Source: Erodium maritimum (taxonomy: Eukaryota; Streptophyta; Magnoliopsida; Geraniales; Geraniaceae). From it: a stretch of 64,000 nucleotides of DNA. Location: NCBI GenBank assembly GCA_963921825.1, contig OY997591.1:37097825-37161824 (forward strand), in the 5' to 3' direction. A program made the translations under genes and the position numbers. Numbering within the stretch: the first letter of the stretch is position 1; each line of letters opens with the position of its first letter. Below, piece by piece: positions 1-11,960 of this stretch. The notes below the pieces were generated by a model. The model did no database searches, was not told where the DNA came from, and worked only from the letters and a program-made list of their open reading frames with translations.

Positions 1-107
1 ACAAGATCACAAAGGATCGCAAACCGGCTGCTCAGTAACCAATCTCTGTCTCTCACCCTTTACCGATCATAGACGTGGTCAGGCGGTCGACCCGTCGCGC
101 AACTTCT

Positions 108-262
108 CCCGATCCCAGTCGGGAGGCTAACCCACAACCTCTCCGCTTCACCCGATCCCAGTCGGGTGGTTAGCCACACCCGCGCGTCCTTCCCCCGATC
201 CCAGTCGGGGAGCTAGCCCACAACCCCTCCGCTTCTCCCGATCCCAGTCGGGAGGCTAGCTA
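108..262. repeat. 43-bp tandem repeat in LTR, about 4 units
   Basis: Four units of about 43 bp contain CGATCCCAGTCGGG followed by a GGCTAGC-like stretch. They begin near 110, 153, 195 and 239. Equivalent short arrays occur at the same place in the related LTRs (14165-14330, 42520-42665). Confidence 0.75.
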
Positions 263-364
263 CACCACACAACCTCCACCAGTAACCAGTAACCAATCAC
301 AATCACAAACAAGTTCAAACAGACAGTAACGACACCGGTGACAACTCCACAGGCACTCAAGGCC

Positions 365-612
365 GACAAGACACCAACAACCAAACACAGGTTCAACAAC
401 CCTACGGGCCCTCATGGCCACCCAAGACACCAACGGTAAAGTACGGGTTCACAACCCCACGGGCACTCACGGCCACCCAAAACACCGAAACGACAACACG
501 GGCTCTCATGGCCACCCAAGACTCAGCAATAAATAAAACGGGCTCTCAAGGCCACCCAAACTCGACAATAAATAACACGGGCTCTCAGGGCCACCCAAAC
601 TCAAGCAACAAT
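365..612. repeat. LTR tandem array (short copy)
   Basis: A short version of the family's main LTR array. The first units contain CAACAACCCTACGGGC and the later ones CACGGGCTCTCATGGCCACC. The last units run into the CCTCCGGGCATGGTCATATGCC segment that follows the array in every LTR of this family. Confidence 0.75.
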
Positions 613-3289
613 TAACGCACAACAACCTCCGGGCATGGTCATATGCCTCCAGTAACACAGTTAACGCTAAGTTTTCTGCTCCTACGACACTACTAAGTGT
701 CACATGCATTTCCAGTGTTCGTTACATTCCCGTATCATGCATTTCTAATATTCGATAACCTAAATAACCCACGACACCCCGATGTCATGCAATTCTACAG
801 TTAACTTTCCCTAGTCAGGGCCGAGATCCGGCTACTTTTCCCTACCTCGAAAGCAACTCCAGAAGCGCTCCACTAAACCCGAGATGAATCGCAGTCACTC
901 GCCGAGCCTCCCTTTGCCTCGGTCCGCAGCACGATCTAAAAGAACACATATTTAACTCACTTTAAACTAGTACGAACCGGTCGAAAATAAATAGCTCAAA
1001 ACCCACAATAATAACGGTTCCACCGTTCAGTTAACGGCTACGATTTGTCCATTTTAAACTTGACAGTTTTCGTTTACACTCGAGCGGGATGAAAGTCGGG
1101 TTACGACGGATCGGGTTCGGGCACCCGCGCACCGAACCCAGTTTTGATCTAAACCCAGTTTAAACCCCTTTTTAACTTAAAACCGTCGTGAACCCCCTAG
1201 CTTTAATTAATTCCGTCTTTGATCCTAAGACAAAACGGTTTCCTTTCGTTCGTTTCCAAACTCGATATTTGGTCCAAAACCCTTATAAAGTCGATTTGAT
1301 TTCGCTTCCCCCCCTTTTTTTTGGTTTAACTCAACTCGAGTCTAACCTTAATAAACGACTTTCGTTTTTAAAACCCGTTTACCCTAAGCCGATATAGTTT
1401 TATCGATAATTAAACTACGTCCAAACGGTACGGATTTGATCTTTAAACTAACACTGATTTCGTTTTACAAAACGCTTGAACCCAACCCGATCGTACTTAA
1501 ATCTATTCAAAACATAAGAATAATTTTATCGATAACTTATATTTTGTCGATCTTTACAAAATCAGATTTACACGATTACAACAATCCGTTAAACAACCAT
1601 ATCTACGTTTTTCTATTCCGTTCCCTTCCATTTCGGGAGCTCCGTTCCATCCCGACCAGATTTGAACGAACTCGAGAAAAGGGAAAGCGAAGAAGAAGAA
1701 CGGTTCTGCTTGGTCCGGCCGACCACCGGCGCCGGTCGGCCGAGCTTCCACGGGCCGAGAACTAACCGTGAGGAAACGGTGGGGCGGTGGACGGCGGTGC
1801 ACGGCGGCATCGGCGCGGGTCCGGACGGCTCGTCCCGTTCCGGATCTGGCGAGCTCGCCGGCGACGGCGGGAGCTCGGGGCGAGTTAGGGCTCGGATGGT
1901 ACCGGTGGTGGACGGTGGTGGCGCGGGGAGCTCGGCGGCGAAACTGATGGCCGGAGCTGGTGGTGGCCGGTGCTGGTTCGGCGAGGAAGACGAAGGAGGA
2001 GGGTGAGGCAGCGAGCTCGGGGACGGAGTCGTGTGGCTGACCGGAGCGGTGACGGCGTCGGGACGGAGGAGAAGAGGACGGGACGGCTGGGACGTGGTCG
2101 GAGCTGGGCGTGGTCGGACGGAGATGGAAGGGAGACGGCGTGGTCGGACGGAGGAGAGGGAGGTCGGGGTTCGGCTGGGATGTGGTCGGAGCTGGGCGTG
2201 GCGATGGGAGAGCGGCCGGAGCGACGGCGGCCGGTGCCGGTTTCGCCGGAGAAGACGAGAGAGGAGAGAGAGGGAGTGAGGGTCGGGTAGAGAGAGAGAG
2301 GGTAGAGGGCGGTTGGGTTGTGAGGGTGAGCTAGGGTTTCTGAGGTAAGGGTGGGTTATATACCCATCCCTGACCAGATTGGGCCTCAGTTGGGCTGGGC
2401 TGGGCCTGCGGGCCTGGCCTGGTCCAAACCTGTTTTTTTTTTTTTTTTTTGCACTCGTTTCAAAAACTTACCCTAAGGTTCTCGTTTGCAAATTAATACC
2501 TTACGAAACGAAGCGGGTTTTACATTGTGGGTTGAGAATATGGTGGTGATAGTTGAGAATAAGAGGGATATGGTTTGAGAATTAGAGGTATGTGAGTTTG
2601 AGAATTAAAAGGATGTGTGTTTGAGAGTATAATATATATGGTTTGTGAGTAGTGTGTATCATAATTTTCGTTTGTACATGTCTTTTCTTGCTTCAAAACA
2701 TAGTCAATATGCTACTTGATAGATAGATCTTGGAAAAAGAAAATTATTGGCGCAAGAAAAAATTAAATTGGAATTGAAAAGAAGCGGGAAAGATCAAATT
2801 AATAAATTTGGTGAAAAAAGAAGAAGAACATTTTAAGTTTTGTTGAATTCACAGGTTCTAAATTGCAAAGAGAGTGCGCACTATGCAACTAAATTACTTA
2901 TATGCCCTTAGAATGACGTGCGTGCATCAGATTGCGACCAAATTCGTGCTCATTAACGTGAACCACTGATCTTGCGAGATGAATGACTCTCATAAAGTTC
3001 GTAGGTTCACATTTTAAATGGAGTTCACACCTGATTGTCTACCTATATATATAGATTCAGTATCAAATGCGAACCAAACATTATTGTGTGAACTACGAAC
3101 TCACAGGAGAGCGACACGTGACCTTTTCACGCGCGCGCGTAGCTATTGTTCACGTGTCCGATTGGTGGGTCAAACCTGGCCAATCGGCTGGTTAGTCTCA
3201 CCGATTAGTGGGTTAAACCTAGCCGATCAGCTTGTTTCATATACATGTGGTAGCAGCACCCATATAACAGACGTACCAACACTTTTGCA

Positions 3290-3881
3290 TGTAATGTACC
3301 AGCACTGTGTGCTTATTGTACCAGCACTGTGTATGTATTGAATTGACAGAATTGCATCGATAGATTTGAACCAGAGCTGGAGTCAGTGTCGGATTTTGAC
3401 AAAACCCTAGCATTTTTTTTGTGGAAACGGCCTGGGAGCAATAGTCAATGCTACACCGTGGTGTACGATGTTTTTCGGCCATCCGAGGTCATCTAGACGG
3501 TCAAAATCGTCATTTTAGATTCTGGATTTTTTTTATTTTTTATTTGGTTTTCTGATATCATTTATTCATATTAGGAAATTTGGGAATACTTTCCTTACGG
3601 TTTAGGGTTTAGTTTTAAGGTTTCGGGTTTAGTTGTACCAGCAATGTGTGCGTATTGTACCAGCACTATGTGCCTATTATACCAGCACTATGTGCGTATT
3701 GTACCAGCATTGTGTGTGTATTGTACCATATTGTACCAGCACTGTGTGCGTATTGTACTAGCACTATGTGCGTATTGTACCAGCACCCATGTGCGTATTG
3801 TACCAGCACTGTGTGCATATTGTACCAGCACCCATGTGCGTATTGTACCAGCACCCATGTGCGTATTGTACCAGCACAAAA
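3290..3881. repeat. 22-bp minisatellite, two blocks
   Basis: Units of 22-23 bp read approximately TTGTACCAGCACTGTGTGCG. About two units lie at 3294-3340 and about twelve at 3634-3881, including variants with CACCCATG and one truncated unit. About 290 bp of unrelated sequence separates the blocks. Reading frames through the array are open only because of the periodicity. Confidence 0.85.
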
Positions 3882-4002
3882 TCTGCGCGCTACATGAAGC
3901 ATGCGCGTGCGTGACCAACATGCGCCCGCGAAAAAGACACGTGTCGCCGTCTTGTGCGCCTAAAGTTCGCACAGTAAGGGCGGTTCTCACGTTATCCCGT
4001 CC

Positions 4003-4003
<1 letters not shown>

Positions 4004-4040
<37 letters not shown>
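4004..4040. repeat. (TA)n microsatellite
   Basis: An uninterrupted TA dinucleotide run of 37 bp directly abuts the MITE-like element that follows. Confidence 0.95.
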
Positions 4041-4041
<1 letters not shown>

Positions 4042-4043
<2 letters not shown>

Positions 4044-4286
4044 GGGGAACTTTCATGTACAAATCGAAATTCAGGTGCAAATACAAACCGATCCGTGCAA
4101 TTGATTTAAGTGATCGGACGGCCACCGAAATCAGGGGGTTACGAAATTAATTACAAAGATATGCATTAATGATGGAATCATTAATGATTTTTTTAATCTA
4201 GGCCTTTGATTCCACTATCCAATCGACCTGATCGATGGTTTGTATGTTGTACAAAAGATACTAGTTTGTACCTGAATGTTATCCTA
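4042..4286. mobile_element. Putative small MITE in TA-rich target
   Basis: About 245 bp flanked by TA-rich sequence on both sides. The left end TAGGGGAACTTTCATGTAC resembles the reverse complement of the right end, TAGGATAACATTCAGGTAC, with 4-5 mismatches over about 22 bp. It has no coding capacity. The TA flanks would fit a TA-targeting family, but the duplication cannot be separated from the microsatellite, so the class is open. Confidence 0.5.
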
Positions 4287-4591
4287 TATATATAAGCATC
4301 ATATGTACTAAAAACCATAGATTTAATAGAAACTAAGGACTATATATGGCCATTGGATAAAACGTATACAGATGGTCATGATTTAGTGTCCGAAATTATA
4401 TCAGTTTTGCATAAAACTTAACAAGGGATAGTAAAGAAATTTTACGCTTGTGGATCTCTGCATTTCAACACAATTGTATAAGCCAAATCAGCCATGAACA
4501 TATGTATTTAAGCATGTAAAACAACCAATGTTTTTCATTGTCGAGCTATAAAATCCATATAAGAGACGTTTCTGGGATTACAAATTGTAAG

Positions 4592-5505
4592 ATGTCTAAG
4601 TATGACTCAGCTAAAGAAAATTCATCAACTGATATAGACGATACAAGGTGAGTGGGTGGTTTTTTATGTATGGTTTTTTTGAGTCATTGGTTTTTATTTT
4701 ATGGGGTTGCTATCCAACTTTTTTGAGTCTTCGTTGTCAAAATTATGAAAATTTTCAAACTCTGTGATGTCTTTCATTCAGTTGAAACAATGTGTATTTT
4801 CATATGAAACAATGTATATGGTGAGATGTAACAATTTTTTACCAATTGTTGTAATTGGTTTATTCTTTAATGTAACAAGTTTTATATGGTATCTTATATG
4901 TCTCCACTTCTTGTATCAGTTTAGAGAGCTCTTTTGAGGATCCTAATAATGATATCCCCCTCGAACCAGTGAAGTAGACAATGTTTATTCTGGAGTGCGA
5001 TGATGAACTGAAATCGTATAATAAGTGTTCAATACACTTTTGGAAGGTATGGATTTTTAAAGAAACGATGTGGCGCGATGAAGATTTGTATGTTGAAAGG
5101 GCTCCATGAAACGACAAAAGTGTGACATAAGTTTGCAATATATGTATTGTTCCAAAGACGGATTTCAAAAAAGGAATCCAATATTTGTGATCAAACCAAG
5201 ACCATCTTGCCGAACAGGTTGCAAAGCTATTATTTCTTTCAGTTTATGACAGGGACATGATTTGAGGTGAAGAAATTTCATGAGGTTCACAACCATGATT
5301 TTTACCGCTGGAGGAATTGCAATTCCCGCGTTCGAATCGCAATCTTACAGAATCACATAAAAAGTGGGTTATTAAAAGCTACAGAGTGACAATCGGGCCA
5401 GTACGGTGTCACAAGTTACTGTTGTAGCGTGTAGGAGGCAGACACAGTTTTGGTTCCACTATTATCGATTTATTAAATTTTGAAAGTGATTAAAAGGTGT
5501 ACATT
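4592..5505 (+). pseudogene. FAR1/FRS-like transposase pseudogene, part 1 (DNA-binding region)
   Basis: Decayed N-terminal part of a FAR1-related protein, the plant family of transcription factors derived from Mutator-like transposases. A possible start lies at 4592. Frame-shifted pieces match the family's zinc-binding region: a segment like the family's (E/D)-rich helix near 4981-5030, then PSCRTGCKAII around 5200, FEVKKFHEVHNHDF around 5255-5300 and a downstream helix ending near 5480. The His residues of the HNH segment remain, but stops and frameshifts break the frame. Element A interrupts the sequence at 5506, and the reading resumes at 17441. It could be a captured host FRS gene or a MULE transposase. 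Confidence 0.65.
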
Positions 5506-7779
5506 TGTCACGCCCCAATTTCAGTAAACCGAACTTGGGACGCGAACATTTAAAATCATAAAACAATTGAAACCTGTTTTGAATAAACCCTTTAAAATCA
5601 CCATTTAGTTAATCAAAATAATATTTACAACTCAAAATAAGTCCCAACAAGTGGACAAAACAAGGTATCCGTCACTAGACTCAAAAGTAAAACCCAGAAT
5701 CCCGCTCCTAGCTCTTCAAGCTACAGAAGCTCACCTAGTCCAACCTGCGACCGGTACCTGTAGGAAAAGCAGCTAGGGGTGAGCGTTCGCTCACCACCAC
5801 GGATAACAGACTGACTACGGCATAATTGGCAGACAATGACGGTAACACCAACACTAAACTCAACACCGGGGATGTAATAACCACTCCTGGTCAACGCCAG
5901 TCAAACCTGCGAAAAGCAGGAAAATTTAAAATTTTTAAGACGGACACTTAATGAACCTAAAATGACCCCGAGTGTCATACCGGACTTAAGTTGACCCCAT
6001 TATTGACCAAAGTGAGTTACGGGGGACTCAGGGCAACTTTCTGATCAATTTGGGAAATGTTGACTTTTCGCTGGAAAAGTGAACCGAGCGACGTTTTGGT
6101 CCATTCGAGGACCGTTTTGGATCCAAAAAGCTTAACCGTCATCGCAGCGGTCTTAGTTGAGCCGTTTCCTTGTAGCCCACCAAGTTTCGTAATTTCTTGG
6201 GAAAAGTGCCCGTTCGGGGCCCGAAACGTCCGTTTTTCGCGAATCTGATTGGAAAATATCAACTAGATATTTTCCAAAAGGTGTGGGACCCACCTTGACA
6301 CTTGTCAATTATATGGTGGTGTAAATTTTGGGGGGAAAAGGTGTGGATGGGGGTGTTGGCCGATTATGGGGTAATAAGGGAGAGAAAATGAGTTTTGTGT
6401 TAGTTGTTTTAAAATAGAAAGAAGAAGAGAGGTTTTAGAGAGAGAAGGAGAAGGAGAAGAAGAGAGAAGAAGGGAGGTTGAGCTAGGGTTTGTGATCGAG
6501 CCCTTGGATCGAGTCAAAGAAAAGAGCAATCCCGTTCCCCTCGTTCTCCTCTACGGTAATACCCGAACCGATTCTCGTTTTGGTTATTTTCTTGGAAGCT
6601 AGGGTTTGAGTATAAACTAAGGCTTAGGGTTGTGTAGAGTGTGGGGAGGTGTTGGAGACGTTTTAGAGGTGTTTGGGGTTTTAATTTCACGTTTTCCGGT
6701 GACCGGAGGCTCGGGAGGAGCTCCGGCCACCGTGGGTGGTGGCCGGCCGGCCATGAGGTGGCTGGCCGGAGCTGGCAGCAGCCACCACATGGTGGCCGAG
6801 CCTCCCCTTAAACCCTAGGGTCTCGGCCGAGTAGTGTGGGTGGGGCCCACATGCTCGGGTGCTCGGGTTTTATCGTTCGGGTGGTTTAAAACGTTCCCCG
6901 GACCATTTATCCTTAATCAAATCGAAATTTGGAATTAAATTGGAGAAGTTGTAATTAACGGGTTTTGGAAACTTTAAACGTTAATTAATTGACTCGGAAG
7001 TCGGAATTCTATTCCGTCAAGGGCGTTGGGTTCCTTGAAATATTCTAAGACCGTAGAAACGAAAACGGGGGCTTTTGGAGCCCCGGAAGGCAATTATTGA
7101 AAACCGGGCAGATTCGCCATATCGGGCGAATCGGGCCTTTACGGGTCCTTTATCAACAATGTCGAGTAATTGGGAAGTTTGGGAGTGATCGACATTGTCG
7201 GGGTTAAGTTTGGGCATCGAGTTTATTGGTTTTCGGTTTATTCCTGCGAGTTGTTTAGTGACTTTAAATTGTGTTCCTTTAGATCGTGCCACGGACCGAG
7301 GCAAGGGAAAGCTGGGTGAGTGACTGAGATCATCACCGGAGCTCGTGGTTTGGCTTTTGGGAGAACACGCACGAGGTAGGGAAAAGTAGCCGGATCTCGG
7401 CCTTGACTAGGGAAGGTTAACAGTAGATTTGCATGTGACACCGGGGTGTCGTGGGTTGAGTAGGTTTAATTTAAATACTAGAAAAGCATGATACGGGGTT
7501 GTAGCGTTTATCAGAAAAGCATGTTACGGGAACTTAGTAATTATTGAGAAAAGCATGTGACACTTAGTAGTGTCGTAGGAGCAGAGAACTTAGCGTTAAT
7601 TGTTTTACTGGAGGCATACGACCATGCCCGGAGGTTGTTTGTGAACTTATCGATATTAGGAGTACTGGAGGCATATGACCATGCCCGGAGGTTGATTGTG
7701 AAACTGTTGATGTTAGGACTGTTGGAGGCTTGGTTAAGCCGGAGGTTGATTGCTTATTTGGTGTCTTGGGTGGCCTTGA

Positions 7780-8300
7780 GAGCCCGTATTATTTATTGAT
7801 TGAGTTTGGGTGGCCTTGAGAGCCCGTACTTTATTATCGAGTTTTGGGTGGCCTTGAGAGCCCGTATTATTTATTGATTGAGTTTGGGTGGCCTTGAGAG
7901 CCCGTGTATTTGAATTGGTGTCTTGGGTGGCCATGAGAGCCCGTAGTCAATTGTTGGTGTTTTGGGTGGCCATGAGAGCCCGTGTATTTAAATTGGTGTT
8001 TTGGGTGGCCTTGAGGGCCCGTGTACTAAGGTTGGTGTCTTTGGATGGCCTGACCGAGTTAGAGTCTCGGGGGGGTTGCAAGCTTCCTTTAGCTGGCTTA
8101 CGAGTTAGAGTCTCGGTAAGTTGCAAGCGTGTCTTATGGTTGGTGTCTTGGGAGGCCGTGAGTGCCTGTGGGGTTGTTGAGTCCGTGTCTTACTGTCGGT
8201 GTGTCTTGGGAGGCCGTGAGTGCCTGTGGGGCTGTTGAGTTCGAGTTTACTGTTGGTGTCTTGGTGGCCATGAGTGCCTGTGAGTGTTGAACTTGTGTTG
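7780..8300. repeat. LTR tandem array
   Basis: Units contain GGGTGGCCTTGAGAGCCCGT (5' side) and then GGCCGTGAGTGCCTGTGGGG (3' side), the two unit types found in the same order in all long LTRs of the family. Spacing is about 40-60 bp. Confidence 0.85.
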
Positions 8301-8322
8301 TTACTGGTTGATGAATTTGCGT

Positions 8323-8370
8323 GTGATTGTGATTGTGATTGTGATTGTGATTGTGATTGTGATTGTGATT
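8323..8370. repeat. (GTGATT)8 microsatellite
   Basis: Eight perfect hexanucleotide units at a place where the other LTRs of the family have only two to four (for example CAATCACAATCACA near 49008 on the opposite strand). Confidence 0.95.
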
Positions 8371-8379
8371 GCGGATCCC

Positions 8380-8605
8380 GGTAGGTTGCAAGCATTCTTT
8401 GGCTGGCCTGACCAAGTTTGAGTATCAACGGGTTGCAAGCATTCTTTGGCTGACCTGACACAGTTTGAGTAACACAGGTTGCAAGCATTCTTTGGCTGGC
8501 CTGGTCCGAGTTTGAGTAACACAGGTTGCAAGCATTCTTTGGCTGGCCTGGTCCGAGTTTGAGTATCACAGGTTGTAAGCATTCTTTGGCTAGCCTGATC
8601 CGTGT
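8380..8605. repeat. About 55-bp tandem repeat in LTR
   Basis: Four to five units carry GGTTGCAAGCATTCTTTGGC followed by TGGCCTG and a GAGTTTGAGTA-type end. Related units on the other strand lie at 48700-48860. Confidence 0.85.
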
Positions 8606-10026
8606 TCGTGTGAGTGGGAGAGGTTACTGAGCAGCTGGTATGCGATCCTTTGTGATCTTGTTTGGTGTGCGATCCTTTGTGATCTGTTTGGTGTTGTGTA
8701 GTTGTCGTTTGAGTCCTTGGGAGAGGTCGTCAATTGTTGTGTCGGGTCTACTTACGTGGTTGAGTGTTGAGTCGTTCGAGGAAGGTCACCGTGGGTGTTT
8801 GTAAGTTAGAGTACTTGGGTTGGGGATGGTGTTTCCCCGGTGTTGAGTTGTTGTTGGTGTTACCTGCTTTGTCTGCTAATTATGCCGTAGTCAGTCTGTT
8901 ATTCGCGGTGGTGAGCGAACGCTCACCCCTAGCTGCTTTTCCTACAGGTATCGTTCGTAGTCTGGACTATGTGAGCTTCTGAAGCTTGAAGAGCTTGAAG
9001 CGGGTTTCTGGGTGTTTTGAGTCTAGCGACGGATACCTCGGTTTTAGTCCACTTGTTGGGACGTGTTTTAAGTTGTAATTATTATTTTGTTGAACAAATG
9101 ATGTATTTTAAAGTGTTTAAATGGAAAAGGTTTCAAAGTGTTTTCTTATTTTAAATGTTTGCGTCCCGAGTTCGTTTTACTGAAATTGGGGCGTGACAGG
9201 GGATCACTATCCCCAAACTCAAGTAACCAGACCGACACCCGCACACTGATGCTTTCCTCAACCGACCCAACACTCGGACACGTAATGTAGACCCGACATA
9301 ACTATCACGACCTCTTCCAAGGACTCAAAAGACTACCACGCAAACCCAAGATCACAAAGGATCGCACACCAAACAAGATAACAAAGGATCGCATACCAGC
9401 TGCTCAGTGCCTCCCTCACGCCCTTTAACAAAGGATCTCTTTTTTTGCTCTTTTGAAATGCTTGGCCGAGACCCACATATTTGCTCTTCCTTTTGTTTGG
9501 TTTTTAAAACAACAACTAATATTTAAATACAAAACTAACACTTCAAGTCTCATCTTTGTTTTATTGAAGAAACCTAACACCACCACATAATGGACATGTG
9601 GCAAGTGGGTCCCACACCTTTTGGAAAATATCTTCTAGATATTTTTCAATCAAATTCGCGAAATTCGGCCGTCTCGGGCCCCGAACGGGCACTTTTTCCA
9701 AGAAATTACGAAACTTCACGGGCTACAAGGAAACGACTCAACTAAGACCGCTGCGACGACGGCTAAGCTTTTTGGATCCAAAACGGGCCTCGAACGGACC
9801 AAAACGTCGCTCGGTTGACTTTTCCAGCGAAAAGTCAACATTTCCCAAATTGTTCAGAAAGTTGCCCTGAGTCCCCCAGAACTCACTTTGGTTGATATCG
9901 GAGTCAACTTAAGTCCGGTATGACCCTCGGGGTCAAATTTGGGTTCATTTAAGTGTTTGTCCAAAAATTTTAAATTTTCCTGTTTTTCGCAGGTTTGACT
10001 GGCGTGGACCGGGAGTGGTTATTACA

Positions 10027-10041
10027 ATCTACCCCCCTTAG
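10027..10041 (-). other. Polypurine tract of element A
   Basis: Directly inside the 3' LTR, the - strand reads CTAAGGGGGGTAGAT before TGTAATAACC. Element D has the same tract before its 3' LTR. It is the expected plus-strand primer site. Confidence 0.85.
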
Positions 10042-10380
10042 AGGAATTTCGTCCGCAAAATTTAAAACAACGTACTTAGGGAGTCGAACCGGTCAGGTAC
10101 TTCGCGCGAACCTCGTCCTCGCGTTCCCAAGTCGACTCGGCCTCGTGGTGTCGCCACAATACTAGTTCTAAGCGGATAACCCTTCAGCGCAGGACCTGCT
10201 CTCGTGGATCCCTTTCCCACATCGGTTTCTCCTCATACGGGACATCACCCGTTACCTCGACATCCGCCCACTCAAAGACGTACTTAAGACCGTGAAAGGC
10301 CCGATACACCGCGGGGCTAACCCGCCTCCGCCGCGGTTGAAACGTACCAGTCCACCCTTTGGACTCATCTCTAGGGATAC

Positions 10381-11960
10381 ATGACCACCGACTGCTGACT
10401 CGAGAGGTCGGTGCCGTCTGTCAGCATAGCTCCTGCTGACTCTGCGCGGTCTTCAACCGCTCATGCTTCGGCACGACCGACTCAGTTGTCTCTCGATCCA
10501 GTTCTAGACCCAGTAAACCCTCATTTCTCACTTCTGCCCAGCATACGGGCGATCGACACGACCTACCATACAATGCTTCGAACGGTACCATCATGATATT
10601 GGCCTGAAATCTGTTGTTATAGGCGAACTCGGCTAATCGCTCACGAAACCCATCGTGACGTGCCCCCATTTCCACTGTGCAACCCGCAGTGGTTGCAATA
10701 ATCCAGCGGGACGCTGTTGTTCGGCTCTCACCTGCCGACAAGTGAGGCACCGCGATACCGACTCTGCAACCGCTCTCCGCATCCCGCTCCACTAGATATG
10801 TCGCCTGACGTCGCGCTCCTCTTAGTGCTACCCACGTGCACTGTCAGACGCGAGTAGTGCGACTCTCGCAGCTCGGCGCCTCCACCGTTACTCGGTATGA
10901 ACAACTCTCCGCGATACCGTAACTCCCAATTAGCACGATGATCCCTGACCGAGGACTCTCGCCTCAGCGAGCCGAAACCCGCACTTCTCCAGGTCGACGT
11001 ATAGCTGATGAGTGCGCAACAGGGTCAGAACACCCCTCAGATGCTCCTCATGCGCCGCCTCGTTGTACGAATAGATCAAGATGTCGTCCACAAACACCAC
11101 CCTAGATTGATTTAAGAACGGACGGGATATACCGTTCATCAGATCATGAACGCTGCAGGTGCGTTCGTCAGTCCAAACGACATCACCAAGAACTCGTAAT
11201 GCCCGTAGCGCGTCCGGAAATCAGTCTCTGCGACGCCCCCCCTCTCGGACTCGCAACTGGTAATATCCGGATCGCAGGTCGATGTTCGAGAAGCACGTCG
11301 ACCCTCTCAACTGGTCGAACAAGTCGTCAAACCTCGGCATCGGGTATCGGTTCTTCACCGTAACCCGGTTCAGCTTCCGGTAGTCGATGCACATCCGAAG
11401 GTCTCCACTCTTCTTCTTCACGAAGAGTGCTGGCGCTTCCCATAGAGATGTGCTCGGCCGGATAAACCCCTTCTCCCGAAGTTCCTCGAGCTGACTCTTC
11501 GGCTCGGTCAACTCGGCTGGCGCGAACCTGTGAGGCGCCATTGATATCGCTGCCGTTCCCGGCACCAGGTCAATCCCGAACTCCACCTCACGAACTGGTG
11601 GCAACCCGCTCAACTCCTCAGGGAAGGCCTCGGGGAACTCGCACGCCACTCACGGTCACTCTCTAAAACCTCGCTCCTCTACCGTCGTCGTGCCTACCAA
11701 CTTCGAACATACCCGAATCATCAGGGTGAGGACTCGAGCCAGCATCAGGGCTCTTGAGCCCTCTCTCGAACTTCCTGTATCGGTTCGCTTCTCTAACTTC
11801 GCAGGCACGATAGACTCTAGTCAACACCACACCACCACCAACCGGCGTGTCCAGACGCGGGGGTGGACTCAACGGCTCTAAACTCAGCACAACTCGACGA
11901 AGCAGACGAGTGTGACGCCCCGTTACCCATTAAAAATGACGCCCAAATCGGAGACCGAAC
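10381..11960 (-). pseudogene. Element A pol remnant (protease, RT, integrase end)
   Basis: Reading on the - strand: a protease remnant with GASHS at about 11930-11900, then the N-terminal half of reverse transcriptase (11649-11221, with [22 protein letters not shown] and [11 protein letters not shown]). Next comes the catalytic FVDDILIYS box (about 11100), then LEKCGF. Here the frame jumps: RNase H is missing. The integrase zinc-binding region follows directly (about 10930-10690) and jumps from HDGFRER to LAEFAYNN, so the integrase catalytic core is deleted. The end (10620-10421) is the piece before the chromodomain. Element D shows the same order with these parts present, which makes the losses clear. 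Confidence 0.85.

Larger units (their letters stand above)
1..2524 (-). mobile_element. Tekay-type long LTR, right part, cut by window edge
   Basis: This is the terminal part of a long Ty3/gypsy LTR in reverse orientation. It has the same order of landmarks as the complete LTRs further right: the AAGATCACAAAGGATCGC stretch, the tandem array of CACGGGCTCTCATGGCCACC units, the inverted motif GACACTACTAAGTGTC, the segment around 800-940, a GC-rich stretch, and the terminus GCGGGTTTTACA at 2524. It belongs to a diverged subfamily also seen at 44900-46359, with a longer GC-rich block. The start lies outside the window, so solo LTR versus full element and the target duplication (TTGTG would be its right copy) cannot be settled. 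ORFs in the GC-rich block (1662-2330) are not genes. Confidence 0.8.
2525..4591. other. AT-rich stretch without a gene
   Basis: No supported coding region was seen. The stretch holds purine-rich simple sequence (about 2525-2640), a 22-bp minisatellite in two blocks (3290-3881), a TA microsatellite and a MITE-like element. The ORFs here, including a 168-codon one over the minisatellite (3644-4150), arise from repeat periodicity and show no protein family. Confidence 0.6.
5873..9198 (+). mobile_element. Solo LTR (Tekay type) nested in element A
   Basis: A complete LTR of 3326 bp in + orientation, from TGTAATAACC to GGGGCGTGACA, flanked by the 5-bp duplication GGGGA (5868-5872 and 9199-9203). 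Removing it and one GGGGA restores the sequence found uninterrupted at 13938-13950. No internal region is present, so it is a product of recombination between the two LTRs of an inserted element. Confidence 0.95.
5506..10026 (-). repeat. 3' LTR of element A, deleted and interrupted
   Basis: The LTR runs from TGTCACGCCCC to GGTTATTACA but lost its middle. After the nested solo LTR it continues at 9204 and matches the 5' LTR to about 9437 (CGCCCTTTAACAAAGG). It then jumps to the sequence that sits near 16840 in the 5' LTR (CTCTTTTTTTGCTC). Own LTR length is about 1.19 kb against 3.86 kb for its partner, so roughly 2.7 kb is missing, including the whole tandem array. Confidence 0.9.

Noticed and set aside
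1662-2334. Several overlapping Gly/Arg-rich ORFs
   Set aside because: They lie in a GC-rich block of an LTR, overlap in all frames and have no family-like pattern; a related LTR (45380-46016) shows the same effect.
3644-4150. 168-codon ORF
   Set aside because: The translated repeat (CAYCTST pattern) comes from the 22-bp minisatellite and the TA run.
11911-11960. Possible LTR start TGTGACGCCCCGTTACCC inside element A
   Set aside because: The bases match the protease DTGASHS codons of element D (GGGGCGTCGCACTCG), no matching end or duplication was found, and the resemblance to the LTR terminus may be chance.
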